From positions 1 to 7,894 of the forward strand of contig JACFNM010000194.1 of the NCBI GenBank assembly GCA_019454915.1: DNA of 7,894 nt, in the 5' to 3' direction. A program made the position numbers and the translations under genes. This stretch comes from Chitinophagaceae bacterium. Lineage in GTDB: Bacteria; Bacteroidota; Bacteroidia; Chitinophagales; Chitinophagaceae. Of this stretch, positions 1-7,334 are shown piece by piece (positions within the stretch are counted from its first letter, which is position 1; the number at the start of each line of letters is the position of its first letter). The notes beneath the pieces are model-generated. The model was not told where the DNA came from. It saw only the letters and a program-made list of their open reading frames with translations, and did no database searches.

Positions 1-1
1 T

Positions 2-322
2 AAGGAGGGATTGGTGGATGAATGGAAAAAGGATTTACAGGTATTTGGTCGCTATGAAAATGTATACTGTAAGATAGCGGGATTGGTAACCGAAGCAGAC
101 TGGAAAGCGTGGCAGATCGCGGACTTTACGCCTTATGTTTCAACGGTGCTTGATATTTTCGGAACAGACCGGATTATATTTGGCAGCGACTGGCCGGTTT
201 GTCTTCCTTCTGCGTCTTATGACCAGGTTTGCGAAATTGTAGAAAAGACCACCTCGTTTCTAAGCGGAGAAGAAAAAGAAAAATTGTGGGGTACAAATGC
301 GGTAAGGTTTTATAATTTATAA
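2..322 (+). CDS. Amidohydrolase (lactonase-type, COG3618 group), C-terminal part
   Basis: This is the last ~106 residues of a gene that runs off the left edge; the frame is open from base 2, so the TTG at 11 is probably internal and not a start. The fragment carries the C-K-I-A-G-L-V-T-E-A-D-W stretch and the F-G-S-D-W-P-V-C motif (GSD codons at 182-190) typical of amidohydrolase-2 TIM-barrel enzymes such as L-fucono- and L-rhamnono-lactonases. The Asp of GSD is the conserved metal and catalytic aspartate near the end of the barrel. Known members hydrolyse sugar lactones or related carboxylic acid rings in the cytoplasm during oxidative sugar catabolism; the exact substrate here is unknown. 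It ends with TAA, and the next gene follows after 43 bases, so co-transcription is plausible. The family call is firm, the specificity is not. Confidence 0.88.
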   Translation, partial: KEGLVDEWKKDLQVFGRYENVYCKIAGLVTEADWKAWQIADFTPYVSTVLDIFGTDRIIFGSDWPVCLPSASYDQVCEIVEKTTSFLSGEEKEKLWGTNAVRFYNL

Positions 323-365
323 TTTGAAAAGGCTATACATTTAAGAATAACGTAAAGGTTGATTC

Positions 366-1472
366 ATGAAAGGAATTTGGAAATACAGTCATCTTCTACC
401 GCCTTTCAGCGACGAGGCGAAGATTACGCTGGGAGAAGGTAATACTCCGCTGGTGAAATCGAACAGGTTAGGTAAGGAATTAGGGTTGGAGCATTTGTAT
501 TTTAAACTGGAACAGACCAATCCAACCGGCTCATATAAAGATCGTTTTGCTGCTTTTGCCATTGCCGACCTCATTCAAAAAAAATCACCCATTTGTATTG
601 CCACTTCCAGCGGTAACGCCGGCTCTGCTTTGGCTGCCTATGCGGCAGCGGCAGGAATCAAATGTTTTTTGGCTATCGTGGACGGAGCGCCTGCGGGCAA
701 ATTGATGCAGATGCGTGCTTATGGTGCGGAGACCCTGATGGTGAAGGGATTTGGGTTGGATACGCAGGTGACCAATGAGGTGATGGATGGCTTGCAGGCG
801 CTGGCGAAAGGATTGGGTATCCCCGTTCATATTAGCGCATATCATTATAGTCCTTTGGCGATGGAAGGAGTACAGACGATGGCCTTTGAAATAGCGGAAG
901 AGATTCCGGATTTTCAGGGTCATCTGTTTCCGCCTGTTGGCGGCGGAGGAATGACCTTGGCCATTATCAGGGGATTTAAAAAGTGGAAAGAAAGCCATTC
1001 GGATTTTCAGATTCCCAAAGTGCATTGTGTACAACCCGCCGGGAATGATACCATTGCAACCGCCCTGAGAAATGGAAGCGATAAGGCGCAGCCTCTTGAA
1101 AGATGTCTCAGTGCTGTGAGCGGACTGCAGGTGCCCAATGTGATTGATGGCGACCGGTTGATTCAGGAATGCAGGAGTACCGGAGGAACCGGCTACCCAG
1201 TGTCAGATGAAGAAGTATATGCCTGTCAGGATAGCCTTGCCAAAATGGAAGGTATTTATGCCGAGCCGGCGGGTGCGGTTGCATTGGCAGGACTAATGAG
1301 GGCTGTGAAGAATGGAGAAGTTAACCGACAGGATCATGTGGTCTGTATCGTTACCGGGCATGGCTTCAAAGACCCGTCATCGGTAGAAAAAATAGCGAAG
1401 AAAGCAAAGGATCAGTATTTTCAAACGGCAGGGGAAACTTTTGATTATATTCAGTCGCAGGTTAAGAAATAG
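366..1472 (+). CDS. Threonine synthase-like PLP-dependent enzyme
   Basis: A 368-residue fold-type II PLP enzyme. The Schiff-base lysine is K58 in T-G-S-Y-K-D-R (residues 54-60). The substrate loop S-S-G-N-A-G lies at 81-86, and the phosphate-binding glycine run G192-G195 sits in P-P-V-G-G-G-G-M. The C-terminal T-G-H-G-F-K-D-P matches the T-G-x-G-x-K-D-P signature of threonine synthases. Threonine synthase converts O-phosphohomoserine to threonine in the cytoplasm. The protein begins almost directly with the L-G-E-G-N-T-P-L motif (residues 22-29) and lacks the zinc-ribbon N-terminus of some archaeal-type relatives and the long form of the E. coli-type enzyme. It could therefore be a paralogue acting on another hydroxy or phosphorylated amino acid; threonine dehydratase-like activity is an alternative. 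The start is ATG at 366 with AAAGG at 354-358 as a plausible ribosome site. It stops with TAG. Confidence 0.85.
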   Translation: MKGIWKYSHLLPPFSDEAKITLGEGNTPLVKSNRLGKELGLEHLYFKLEQTNPTGSYKDRFAAFAIADLIQKKSPICIATSSGNAGSALAAYAAAAGIKCFLAIVDGAPAGKLMQMRAYGAETLMVKGFGLDTQVTNEVMDGLQALAKGLGIPVHISAYHYSPLAMEGVQTMAFEIAEEIPDFQGHLFPPVGGGGMTLAIIRGFKKWKESHSDFQIPKVHCVQPAGNDTIATALRNGSDKAQPLERCLSAVSGLQVPNVIDGDRLIQECRSTGGTGYPVSDEEVYACQDSLAKMEGIYAEPAGAVALAGLMRAVKNGEVNRQDHVVCIVTGHGFKDPSSVEKIAKKAKDQYFQTAGETFDYIQSQVKK

Positions 1473-1657
1473 ACGGGATACTGCTTTGCCTGGTCGCGGA
1501 TAATTTCGTTTTGATTCGTGGTATTGGGATGAGAAAATGGTATAAATGTTTTCTTTTCCGCATTATTATTGGCCGTTAAAATAGTTCATGCTAATTTAAA
1601 GCAATAATTGATTGGATGATGAGACAGGCTTTTCTCCATTACCCTTAATATTACTTT

Positions 1658-2881
1658 ATGCAGAACAAACTCAGACTTCAACTCTCCTTCTTCATGTTCC
1701 TGCAGTATTTTGTTTGGGGCTCCTGGTATGTAAGTATGGCGACCTATCTCAGTAAAACACTTCATTTTGAAGGCGCTCAAATTGGTTTAGCTTATGGAGC
1801 CTTTGCTATCGGAGCGATGATTTCTCCATTCTTTGTAGGATTGATAGCAGACCGTTATTTTGCTTCTGAAAAATTATTGGCTTTCCTCGGATTTGCCGGA
1901 GGCGCTTTGCTCTTCATTCTTTCAAAACTGACCTCTTTTCAGTCCTTCTATCCCGTGCTCATTATTTATTGCGCCACCTATGTCCCTACGCTGGCATTGG
2001 GTTCTTCGCTTTCTCTTCATCATTTTACCAACCCGAAACGGGATTTCCCTTTTGTCAAGGCATTTTCGGCGGTGGGCTGGATTGCTGCGGGTATCATTTT
2101 GAGTGTGATTTTCAGGGGAGAACAATCTGCTGTTCAGTTCCAGGTGGCAGCAGTCGCTTCGGTAGCGCTTGGGCTGTTTTCACTGACTTTGCCCCATACA
2201 CCTCCGAAAAAGACGGGCAAAAATGTAAGCTTGGGTGAGGTATTGGGGTTAGATGCTCTGGCATTATTTAAGAAGCCTTCTTTTTCCATTTTTATTCTCA
2301 GCATGTTCCTGATTTGTATTCCGTTGTATTTCTATTTCGTCAACATGAACTTATATGTTACCGAATTGGAATGGGAATATTCGGTGGCAAAAATGTCTCT
2401 GGCCCAGGTGTCCGATTTTGTATTCCTGCTTTCACTCCCGGTAATATTAAGATATCTGGGGTATAAAAAGACGATATTCTTAGGAATACTAGCGTGGGCG
2501 GTTCGCTACTTTTTTCTTTCAGCCAGCGTGGATGCTGTTTCTATGCAAACGATACTCGTGTACGGAGCTATCCTGCTGCACGGCGCCTGCTATGATTTCC
2601 TGTTTATTACCGGACAACTATATGTGGATGAGGAAGCCAATGAGCGTATACGCGGCGCTGCTCAGGGATTGATTGCTTTTATTTTATGGGGAGTAGGGAA
2701 TTTTGTGGGAAGTCAGTTAGCCGGAATATCTTTATCTTCACATACATTAGAAACGCCCATAGGAAGTATTACCCATGACTGGCATGGTATCTGGATTTAT
2801 CCGGCGTGGGGCGCCGTTGTAGTGACGATTGTTTTCCTGATATTCTTCCGTGAACCGGGCAAAAAGTCAAAAACTGCTTAA
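1658..2881 (+). CDS. MFS permease, NupG/XapB-type nucleoside:H+ symporter family
   Basis: A 407-residue inner-membrane protein with about 12 hydrophobic segments, roughly at 8-30, 41-63, 72-90, 97-115, 134-152, 161-178, 208-228, 246-265, 271-290, 297-318, 332-353 and 377-397, with a hydrophilic central loop near 180-206. Family hallmarks are the N-terminal L-R-L-Q-L-S-F-F-M-F-L-Q-Y-F-V-W-G-S-W-Y, the motif-A-like G-L-I-A-D-R-Y-F-A-S-E-K (61-72) and H-G-A-C-Y-D-F-L-F-I-T-G-Q-L-Y-V-D (308-324), which resembles the NupG signature. E. coli NupG and XapB import nucleosides with protons. Relatives in Bacteroidota and Planctomycetota often sit in sugar catabolic clusters and may carry other substrates, so the substrate is open. 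The 185-base upstream gap suggests its own promoter, but none is clear: TTG at 1569-1571 with TAATTTAA at 1592-1599 is only a loose match to the Bacteroidota consensus. Confidence 0.88.
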   Translation: MQNKLRLQLSFFMFLQYFVWGSWYVSMATYLSKTLHFEGAQIGLAYGAFAIGAMISPFFVGLIADRYFASEKLLAFLGFAGGALLFILSKLTSFQSFYPVLIIYCATYVPTLALGSSLSLHHFTNPKRDFPFVKAFSAVGWIAAGIILSVIFRGEQSAVQFQVAAVASVALGLFSLTLPHTPPKKTGKNVSLGEVLGLDALALFKKPSFSIFILSMFLICIPLYFYFVNMNLYVTELEWEYSVAKMSLAQVSDFVFLLSLPVILRYLGYKKTIFLGILAWAVRYFFLSASVDAVSMQTILVYGAILLHGACYDFLFITGQLYVDEEANERIRGAAQGLIAFILWGVGNFVGSQLAGISLSSHTLETPIGSITHDWHGIWIYPAWGAVVVTIVFLIFFREPGKKSKTA

Positions 2882-2888
2882 ATTAAAA

Positions 2889-3022
2889 TCTTCCGGTGGC
2901 GGTACGCTGCCGGGAACTGCTTAGGATAACGAAACGTTACCGGGTTTACCCAAACAGGTTGTACCTGTCTGGCGGTATATCTTGTTGCTAAGTATAGCAA
3001 CGCACAAAAATTAACCGGAAGA
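2889..3022. repeat. Hairpin-rich intergenic element bounded by a 9-bp inverted repeat
   Basis: The spacer between the permease and the DUF1080 gene contains TCTTCCGGT at 2889-2897 and its exact reverse complement ACCGGAAGA at 3014-3022. Between them are successive short hairpins: 2898-2911 (5-bp stem with one G-T pair, loop TACG), 2927-2939 (TAACG, loop AAA, CGTTA), 2954-2968 (ACAGGT, loop TGT, ACCTGT) and 2984-3001 (GTTGCTA, loop AGTA, TAGCAAC). No run of T follows any stem on the + strand, so none is a textbook rho-independent terminator for the permease. No coding potential was seen. It could be a small non-autonomous repeat of REP or MITE type, or a structured leader of the downstream operon. 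Only one copy is in the window, so repeat status is not proven. Confidence 0.45.
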
Positions 3023-3115
3023 GCTTAATGACTCACACCAAAATCATGATAGAATTTCCAGTAATATAGATGTTTTCAATCAATCAAATTCCTGACAAAA
3101 CAAAATCGAACGGGT

Positions 3116-4027
3116 ATGCATTTTAAAAAGACTTTCTTTTTCGGGGTTTCAGTTTTTATGTTAATGGCATTTTGCTGTTCAGAAGTACTGGTCGGACAGA
3201 CTTCGCCTGGTGGTAATGCCGGTAACACGATTGCCCTATTCAACGGTAAGAACTTTGACGGTTGGTATAAATTCCTGCGATACAGAGGAAGAGACAATGA
3301 TCCCAACCAGGTTTTTACGGTGAAGAACGGGATGTTGTATATTTCGGGAGCTGAATTTGGTTGTATTACCACTCATGAGGAGTATGAAAATTATAAGATA
3401 GTTATTGAATATAAGTATGATAAAGACCATCCGTTATCACCTGCCATTAAGGATGGCGTAGCGCGGGATGGCGGGTTGTTGATGCATTCCAAAGGCAGGG
3501 ACGGCGCGTATTCGGGAATTTGGATGAGTTCTATAGAAGTGAATATTATAGAAGGTGGGACGGGCGATTTTATTGTAGTGGGTGATGGTACCGATCGGTT
3601 TCAGATATCTGCTCAGGTGGATGCTCAAAAACAGGCCGGCTCCTATCTTTTTAAACCGGGCAGCGATTATATCGCCACCATCAGGCGAGGCAGGATTAAT
3701 TGGCTGAACCGCGATCCAACCTGGGCCAACGTGCGGGGCTACAAGGGAAAGCATGACCTGGAGAACCCCTTAGGCGAATGGAATAAATTAGAATGTGTGG
3801 CCTTTGGCGACCGGATTTCTGTTTACCTGAATGGGCATTTTGTAAATGAAGCTTTCAATGTTAGGCCATCGGGCGGAAAAATACAGATTCAATCGGAGGC
3901 GGCTGCGATGATTATCCGGAAAATAGACCTGATACCTTTAACCACCTCTTCCTCTGCGTTCCTGGCAGAATCCGGTTATAAGCAACTATTCAATGAAAAT
4001 GATTTACAGGGCTGGCGAATATACTGA
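3116..4027 (+). CDS. Exported tandem DUF1080 (3-keto-disaccharide hydrolase family) protein, 5' fragment up to an in-frame TGA
   Basis: This frame codes for 303 residues. An N-terminal Sec signal covers about residues 1-28 (K-K, then a hydrophobic core F-F-F-G-V-S-V-F-M-L-M-A-F, probable cleavage after V-G-Q); the cysteines at 20-21 do not form a good lipobox. The first DUF1080 domain runs from about 38 to 275, opening with L-F-N-G-K-N-F-D-G-W (41-50) and including I-E-V-N-I-I-E-G-G-T-G-D-F (140-152) and Y-L-N-G (237-240). A second DUF1080 domain starts at about 289 with L-F-N-E-N-D-L-Q-G-W (291-300) and is cut at codon 304 by TGA. DUF1080 proteins have a concanavalin-like fold, and characterised members cleave 3-keto-glycosides made by Gfo/Idh/MocA oxidoreductases; such an enzyme is encoded just downstream. 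The first domain is complete and could fold alone. The substrate is unknown. Confidence 0.85.
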   Translation: MHFKKTFFFGVSVFMLMAFCCSEVLVGQTSPGGNAGNTIALFNGKNFDGWYKFLRYRGRDNDPNQVFTVKNGMLYISGAEFGCITTHEEYENYKIVIEYKYDKDHPLSPAIKDGVARDGGLLMHSKGRDGAYSGIWMSSIEVNIIEGGTGDFIVVGDGTDRFQISAQVDAQKQAGSYLFKPGSDYIATIRRGRINWLNRDPTWANVRGYKGKHDLENPLGEWNKLECVAFGDRISVYLNGHFVNEAFNVRPSGGKIQIQSEAAAMIIRKIDLIPLTTSSSAFLAESGYKQLFNENDLQGWRIY

Positions 4028-4042
4028 ACGGAAAAATGGTAT

Positions 4043-4513
4043 GTGGAAAACGACGGTACAATGGTATGCGAAAGTGGAGCGGATAAAGAGTATGGTTATC
4101 TTGGTACGGAAGGGCAGTATAAGGATTTCGATCTGACGCTCGAGTTTAAGCAGGAGGCCAATGGAAACAGCGGCGTCTTTTTCCATTCGTCCATTGAGGG
4201 TACGAAGATCGCGGGCTGGCAGGCGGAAGTAGCTCCTCCCGGCAGTCATTCGGGAGGCATTTACGAGTCGTATGGACGGGGATGGTTAATTCAGCCGGAG
4301 GCTTCCAAAGATTCCGCACTTAAGATGGGGGACTGGAATACGATGAGGGTGCGCGTGAATAAGGATACGGTGGATACCTGGCTGAACGGCACCCACATGA
4401 TCCATTTAGTGGATAAAAAAATAGGCGCACAAACGGGGCGCGTTGCTCTGCAAATCCATTCCGGTGGAGGGATTAAAGTAAGGTGGAGAAATATTTGGAT
4501 CAGAGAATTGTAA
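4043..4513 (+). CDS. DUF1080 domain, 3' fragment after the in-frame TGA
   Basis: This is the rest of the second DUF1080 domain, in the same frame as the fragment upstream. The open frame begins at 4028, directly after the TGA. Possible starts are GTG at 4043 or ATG at 4061, neither with a convincing ribosome site, and both would remove the first strand of the domain. The sequence is close to the DUF1080 consensus: E-F-K-Q-E-A-N-G-N-S-G-V-F-F-H-S, then G-W-Q-A-E-V-A-P-P-G, G-G-I-Y-E-S-Y-G-R-G-W-L, W-L-N-G-T and A-L-Q-I-H-S-G-G-G-I-K-V-R-W-R-N-I at the C-terminus. The good conservation shows it was under selection until recently. A separately translated fragment would lack a signal peptide and so would stay in the cytoplasm. 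It ends with TAA, 48 bases before the oxidoreductase gene. Confidence 0.75.
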   Translation: MENDGTMVCESGADKEYGYLGTEGQYKDFDLTLEFKQEANGNSGVFFHSSIEGTKIAGWQAEVAPPGSHSGGIYESYGRGWLIQPEASKDSALKMGDWNTMRVRVNKDTVDTWLNGTHMIHLVDKKIGAQTGRVALQIHSGGGIKVRWRNIWIREL

Positions 4514-4561
4514 GCGAGGAAGAAAAAGCATTATTGATTAACTTTAAACAAACGATTTACT

Positions 4562-5602
4562 ATGCCTAATTTGAAAGTTGGAGTTGTGGGGCTGGGCTGG
4601 GTAGCCGGTGCTCACATAGAAACATTTAAGCAGATTGAGGGAGTTGAAGTGGTGGCAATTCATTCACGCCGCTCGCTGAATGAAGCCGAACTGTCCAATC
4701 AATTCGGTATTCCGTTGAAGGTGTATAATGATTACGATGCCATGTTGAAGGACGCTTCTCTGGATATTATTGATATCTGCACGCCTCATCCGTTTCATGC
4801 TGCTCAGGCGATTGCTGCTGCTAATGCGGGTAAACATATTTATCTCGAGAAACCAATTGCGCTTTCATACAAAGATGCCCTGGCCGTTAGTCAGGCTATT
4901 GAAAAGGCAGGCGTGAGATCCTGTGTAGGATTTGAATTGAGATTTAGCGGGCAGGGTGTAGCGATCCGTTCTATGATTGAGCAGGGTTTATTAGGTACCG
5001 TACATTATGGTGAAGTGGATTATTATCATGGCATCGGGCCCTGGTATGGCCAGTTTCCCTGGAATATCAAAAAGGATATGGGAGGCAGTAGTTTGTTGAC
5101 AGCGGGCGTACACGCATTGGATACATTGCTGTGGTTTATGGATGGAGAGGTGGAAGAAGTAACCAGCTACAGTTGTAAATCGGATAACGAAATATTTTCT
5201 TCCTACGAATATGATACCACTTCCGTTTCATTATTGAAATTCAAAGATGGCAGAATAGGCAAAGTAGCCTCAGTAATAGACTGTCTCCAGCCCTATTATT
5301 TTCATATCAATCTGACGGGTAGTAAAGGCAGTATGCTCGATAATAAATTCTATTCGAGCCAGTTGAAAGGAACCAGTAAAGACCGATGGAGCGAATTAGG
5401 TGTTCCCATGATAGATTCCGGAGACGTGGATGATCATCCCTATAAGCCGCAGTTTGCTTCCTTCGTGGAAAGTATCCGGAACAAAAAGGATATGGCCCTG
5501 ACCGATTTCAAAACGGCATTGGTTACGCATAAGGTAGCTTATGCGGCCGACTTGTCGGCGCAGGAGGGTCACCCGGTGAAGCTGGCGAATCTGGATAAAT
5601 AA
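4562..5602 (+). CDS. Gfo/Idh/MocA family NAD(P)-dependent oxidoreductase
   Basis: A 346-residue protein with no signal peptide, so cytoplasmic. The N-terminal Rossmann fold starts with [13 protein letters not shown] (6-18), giving the G-x-G dinucleotide loop. The E-K-P motif at 96-98 supplies the conserved lysine K97, following I-C-T-P-H-P-F-H (72-79). The C-terminal substrate domain carries [10 protein letters not shown] (182-191), where H184 and D187 fit the usual catalytic H-x-x-D. Family members oxidise or reduce a sugar hydroxyl/ketone, or isomerise sugars via a keto intermediate. Its gene lies 48 bases after the DUF1080 reading frame and probably shares its operon. This pairing supports a role in forming 3-keto-glycosides that DUF1080 domains cleave, although the predicted exported location of the DUF1080 protein means the two would work in different compartments. 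The specific sugar is unknown. Confidence 0.92.
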   Translation: MPNLKVGVVGLGWVAGAHIETFKQIEGVEVVAIHSRRSLNEAELSNQFGIPLKVYNDYDAMLKDASLDIIDICTPHPFHAAQAIAAANAGKHIYLEKPIALSYKDALAVSQAIEKAGVRSCVGFELRFSGQGVAIRSMIEQGLLGTVHYGEVDYYHGIGPWYGQFPWNIKKDMGGSSLLTAGVHALDTLLWFMDGEVEEVTSYSCKSDNEIFSSYEYDTTSVSLLKFKDGRIGKVASVIDCLQPYYFHINLTGSKGSMLDNKFYSSQLKGTSKDRWSELGVPMIDSGDVDDHPYKPQFASFVESIRNKKDMALTDFKTALVTHKVAYAADLSAQEGHPVKLANLDK

Positions 5603-5747
5603 AATATCATAATAGAAAGCGCCTGCTGATTCCGCTGATTTTTGGTTGATTGGAACTACTACCAGCAAAATCTGCGGTATACTTTCGGGCTTTGATAGAA
5701 TTAGAATAACACTACCGTTTTTAACGAAATATAAATCTGAGTATTTC

Positions 5748-7274
5748 ATGAAGGTTATCGTAACGCTGTTATCCGGACTGTTGATAGTTATTTTGACATC
5801 TGTATCTGTTTATGCACAGAGCCAACCTTTTTTCAAAGCCGGTTTTGCCGAAAAAGACATCACACCCGATATCGGGATGGAGCAGCCGGGTAACTATGGT
5901 AAGAGTTACCATCGTAGTTTTCACGACCCCTGTAAAGTTCGCGCTGTGGTGTTTGACGACGGGAAGAAAAGGGTAGCATTGGTGGGCTTGGACTTACTTT
6001 TTATTACAAGAGATATTGTGAAAGAAACGCGTGCCGAGATACAGAAGCGTTGTGGTATAGCGCCGGATGCAATTATGATGAGCGCTTCACATAATCATTC
6101 CGGCGGCCCTATTGGTATGGGAGAACCGGGAGATTATGATAAAGCTTCACCATTAGTGAAAGACTTAGTCAACAACAAATCCATTGTTTCCGATCCGGGT
6201 TATATTCAGTATCTGAAGAAGCAGATTGTGGAGGCGGTGGTATTTGCTGATGCACAACGTGTGGATGCGAAGCTGGCGGTAGGAATAGGACATGAAGATA
6301 AAGTTTCTTTTAACCGCCGTCAGAAGATGAAGAACGGATTGACCTATTCACATGCCGGAGTGGGTAATCCGGATATAATTGATTATGCGGGGCCTATTGA
6401 TCCGGATGTGGGAACTATTGGTGTATGGGATTTGAGCGGGAATCTGTTGGGTGTGGTGGTCAATTTTGCAAATCATAATACAACTAATCCCGGTGGCATC
6501 TCGGCAAATTGGGTGGGTTCGATGGAAAATGTTATCCGTGGAGCCACCGGAAATGCTGCACTGCCTGTAGTATTTATGCAGGGCGCCTGCGGAGATATTA
6601 CGCAGGTAGATAATTTTGCGAAGTATGCCAATCCTTCGTCGGAGGAATGGCGGGAGATTGTGGGAGGAAGAATCGGCGCGGAGGTTTTCAAAACATTATT
6701 ATTGATTCGTAGGGGAGCAGGCCGGGATATCCCTTTGGATAGCCGCTCCCGGGTGTGGAATATTCAGCGCAGGGTACCTTCTGCCGCAAAAGTGAAGAGG
6801 TCGTTAGATCTGGTTCAGCAAGGTCCGGAAAAAGCGGGCGCAACGGAATGGACATTTGCTAAGGAGATATTGATGTTGGATGCCATGCTGAAATCACATC
6901 CGGCAGCGGAAGTGGAAGTGCAGACCATCCAGGTTGGCCCGGCTGTATTCGTTTCCAATCCGGCTGAATATTTTGTGCAGTATGCTTTGGATATAAAAAA
7001 AGCCAGCAAGTTCCCTTTCACTTTTGTAGTAGAACTGGCCAACGGATGTGTGGGTTATGTACCAACAGAAGAAGCAATGGGTCCTCATGGCGGTGGATAC
7101 GAAACACGACTTACCTCTTATAGTAATCTGGAAGTTAGTGCCGGCCGGCAGTTTGCCAATACAGGAATACAACTGGCTAATGAGATGTCACCGGGAGTTA
7201 CTCCGACTCCACCGCCACCTCCGCCATTTAAGGCTCCCTGGTCTTATGGCAATGTAGCGCCGGAGTTGAATTAA
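5748..7274 (+). CDS. Secreted neutral/alkaline ceramidase-like protein
   Basis: ATG at 5748 is preferred over the earlier in-frame start at 5646 because it opens a proper signal peptide (M-K-V-I-V, hydrophobic core, cleavage near Y-A-Q at 22-24); the 34 residues before it look non-coding. The product is 508 residues. The neutral ceramidase N-terminal domain (PF04734) is recognisable from G-F-A-E-K-D-I-T-P (32-40), S-H-N-H-S-G-G-P (114-121), F-N-R-R (188-191), N-F-A-N-H (239-243), Q-G-A-C-G-D (278-283), N-P-A-E-Y (404-408) and G-Y-V-P-T-E-E (436-442). H115 or H117, H243, E407 and Y437 are the likely equivalents of the zinc ligands. Neutral ceramidases hydrolyse the N-acyl bond of ceramide; bacterial relatives of this short type are mostly uncharacterised, so the substrate may be another amide. 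The C-terminal Ig-like domain of classical enzymes is missing; the protein ends with a six-proline run (488-493) and a short tail. Confidence 0.85.
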   Translation: MKVIVTLLSGLLIVILTSVSVYAQSQPFFKAGFAEKDITPDIGMEQPGNYGKSYHRSFHDPCKVRAVVFDDGKKRVALVGLDLLFITRDIVKETRAEIQKRCGIAPDAIMMSASHNHSGGPIGMGEPGDYDKASPLVKDLVNNKSIVSDPGYIQYLKKQIVEAVVFADAQRVDAKLAVGIGHEDKVSFNRRQKMKNGLTYSHAGVGNPDIIDYAGPIDPDVGTIGVWDLSGNLLGVVVNFANHNTTNPGGISANWVGSMENVIRGATGNAALPVVFMQGACGDITQVDNFAKYANPSSEEWREIVGGRIGAEVFKTLLLIRRGAGRDIPLDSRSRVWNIQRRVPSAAKVKRSLDLVQQGPEKAGATEWTFAKEILMLDAMLKSHPAAEVEVQTIQVGPAVFVSNPAEYFVQYALDIKKASKFPFTFVVELANGCVGYVPTEEAMGPHGGGYETRLTSYSNLEVSAGRQFANTGIQLANEMSPGVTPTPPPPPPFKAPWSYGNVAPELN

Positions 7275-7334
7275 CGAAAGAGAAATTGATGTTAATGATG
7301 ATTCTAAATACAACGATAACTCATTCTTACAATC

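Larger units (their letters stand above)
3116..4513 (+). pseudogene. Tandem DUF1080 gene interrupted by one in-frame TGA (codon 304)
   Basis: Read through the TGA at 4025-4027, the frame from 3116 to 4513 gives one 465-codon product with a signal peptide and two DUF1080 domains, a usual length and layout for this family. The codons around the stop read W-R-I-Y-stop-T-E-K-W-Y-V-E. In related domains, from memory of the family, this place is typically W-x-x-Y-G-T-E-K-W-Y-V-E, so the stop replaces a glycine and needs only GGA to TGA. There is no frameshift and no second lesion. A new nonsense mutation or a base-call error explains this best. Stop-codon recoding is less likely because ordinary GGN glycine codons and TGG tryptophan codons are used throughout, and no other TGA interrupts a gene in the window. 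Confidence 0.7.

Noticed and set aside
318..326. TATAATTTG resembling a -7 promoter box before the threonine synthase-like gene
   Set aside because: The spacing inside the motif does not fit TAnnTTTG, no -33 TTG lies at the right distance, and it overlaps the end of the upstream gene.
585..1034. Long minus-strand open frame opposite the threonine synthase-like gene
   Set aside because: It is a shadow of a well-supported gene, with no recognisable protein features.
1569..1599. Possible Bacteroidota-type promoter (TTG, 20-base gap, TAATTTAA) before the permease
   Set aside because: The -7 element matches TAnnTTTG only in part, and such AT-rich matches are common by chance.
4036..4068. ATGGTATG occurring twice 25 bases apart just after the in-frame TGA
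   Set aside because: Both copies are explained by coding for conserved W-Y-V and M-V-C residues; there is no sign of a duplication.
4025..4070. Selenocysteine insertion at the in-frame TGA
   Set aside because: The family residue here is expected to be glycine, not cysteine; no convincing SECIS-like hairpin was recognised by eye.
5618..5646. Possible terminator (AGCG/CGCT stem followed by a T-run) after the oxidoreductase gene
   Set aside because: The stem is only four pairs with an 11-base loop; too weak to call. The GCTGATT direct repeat here is also short enough to be chance.
5646..5747. In-frame 34-codon upstream extension of the ceramidase-like gene
   Set aside because: It would bury the clear Sec signal peptide that starts at 5748, and its sequence shows no family similarity.
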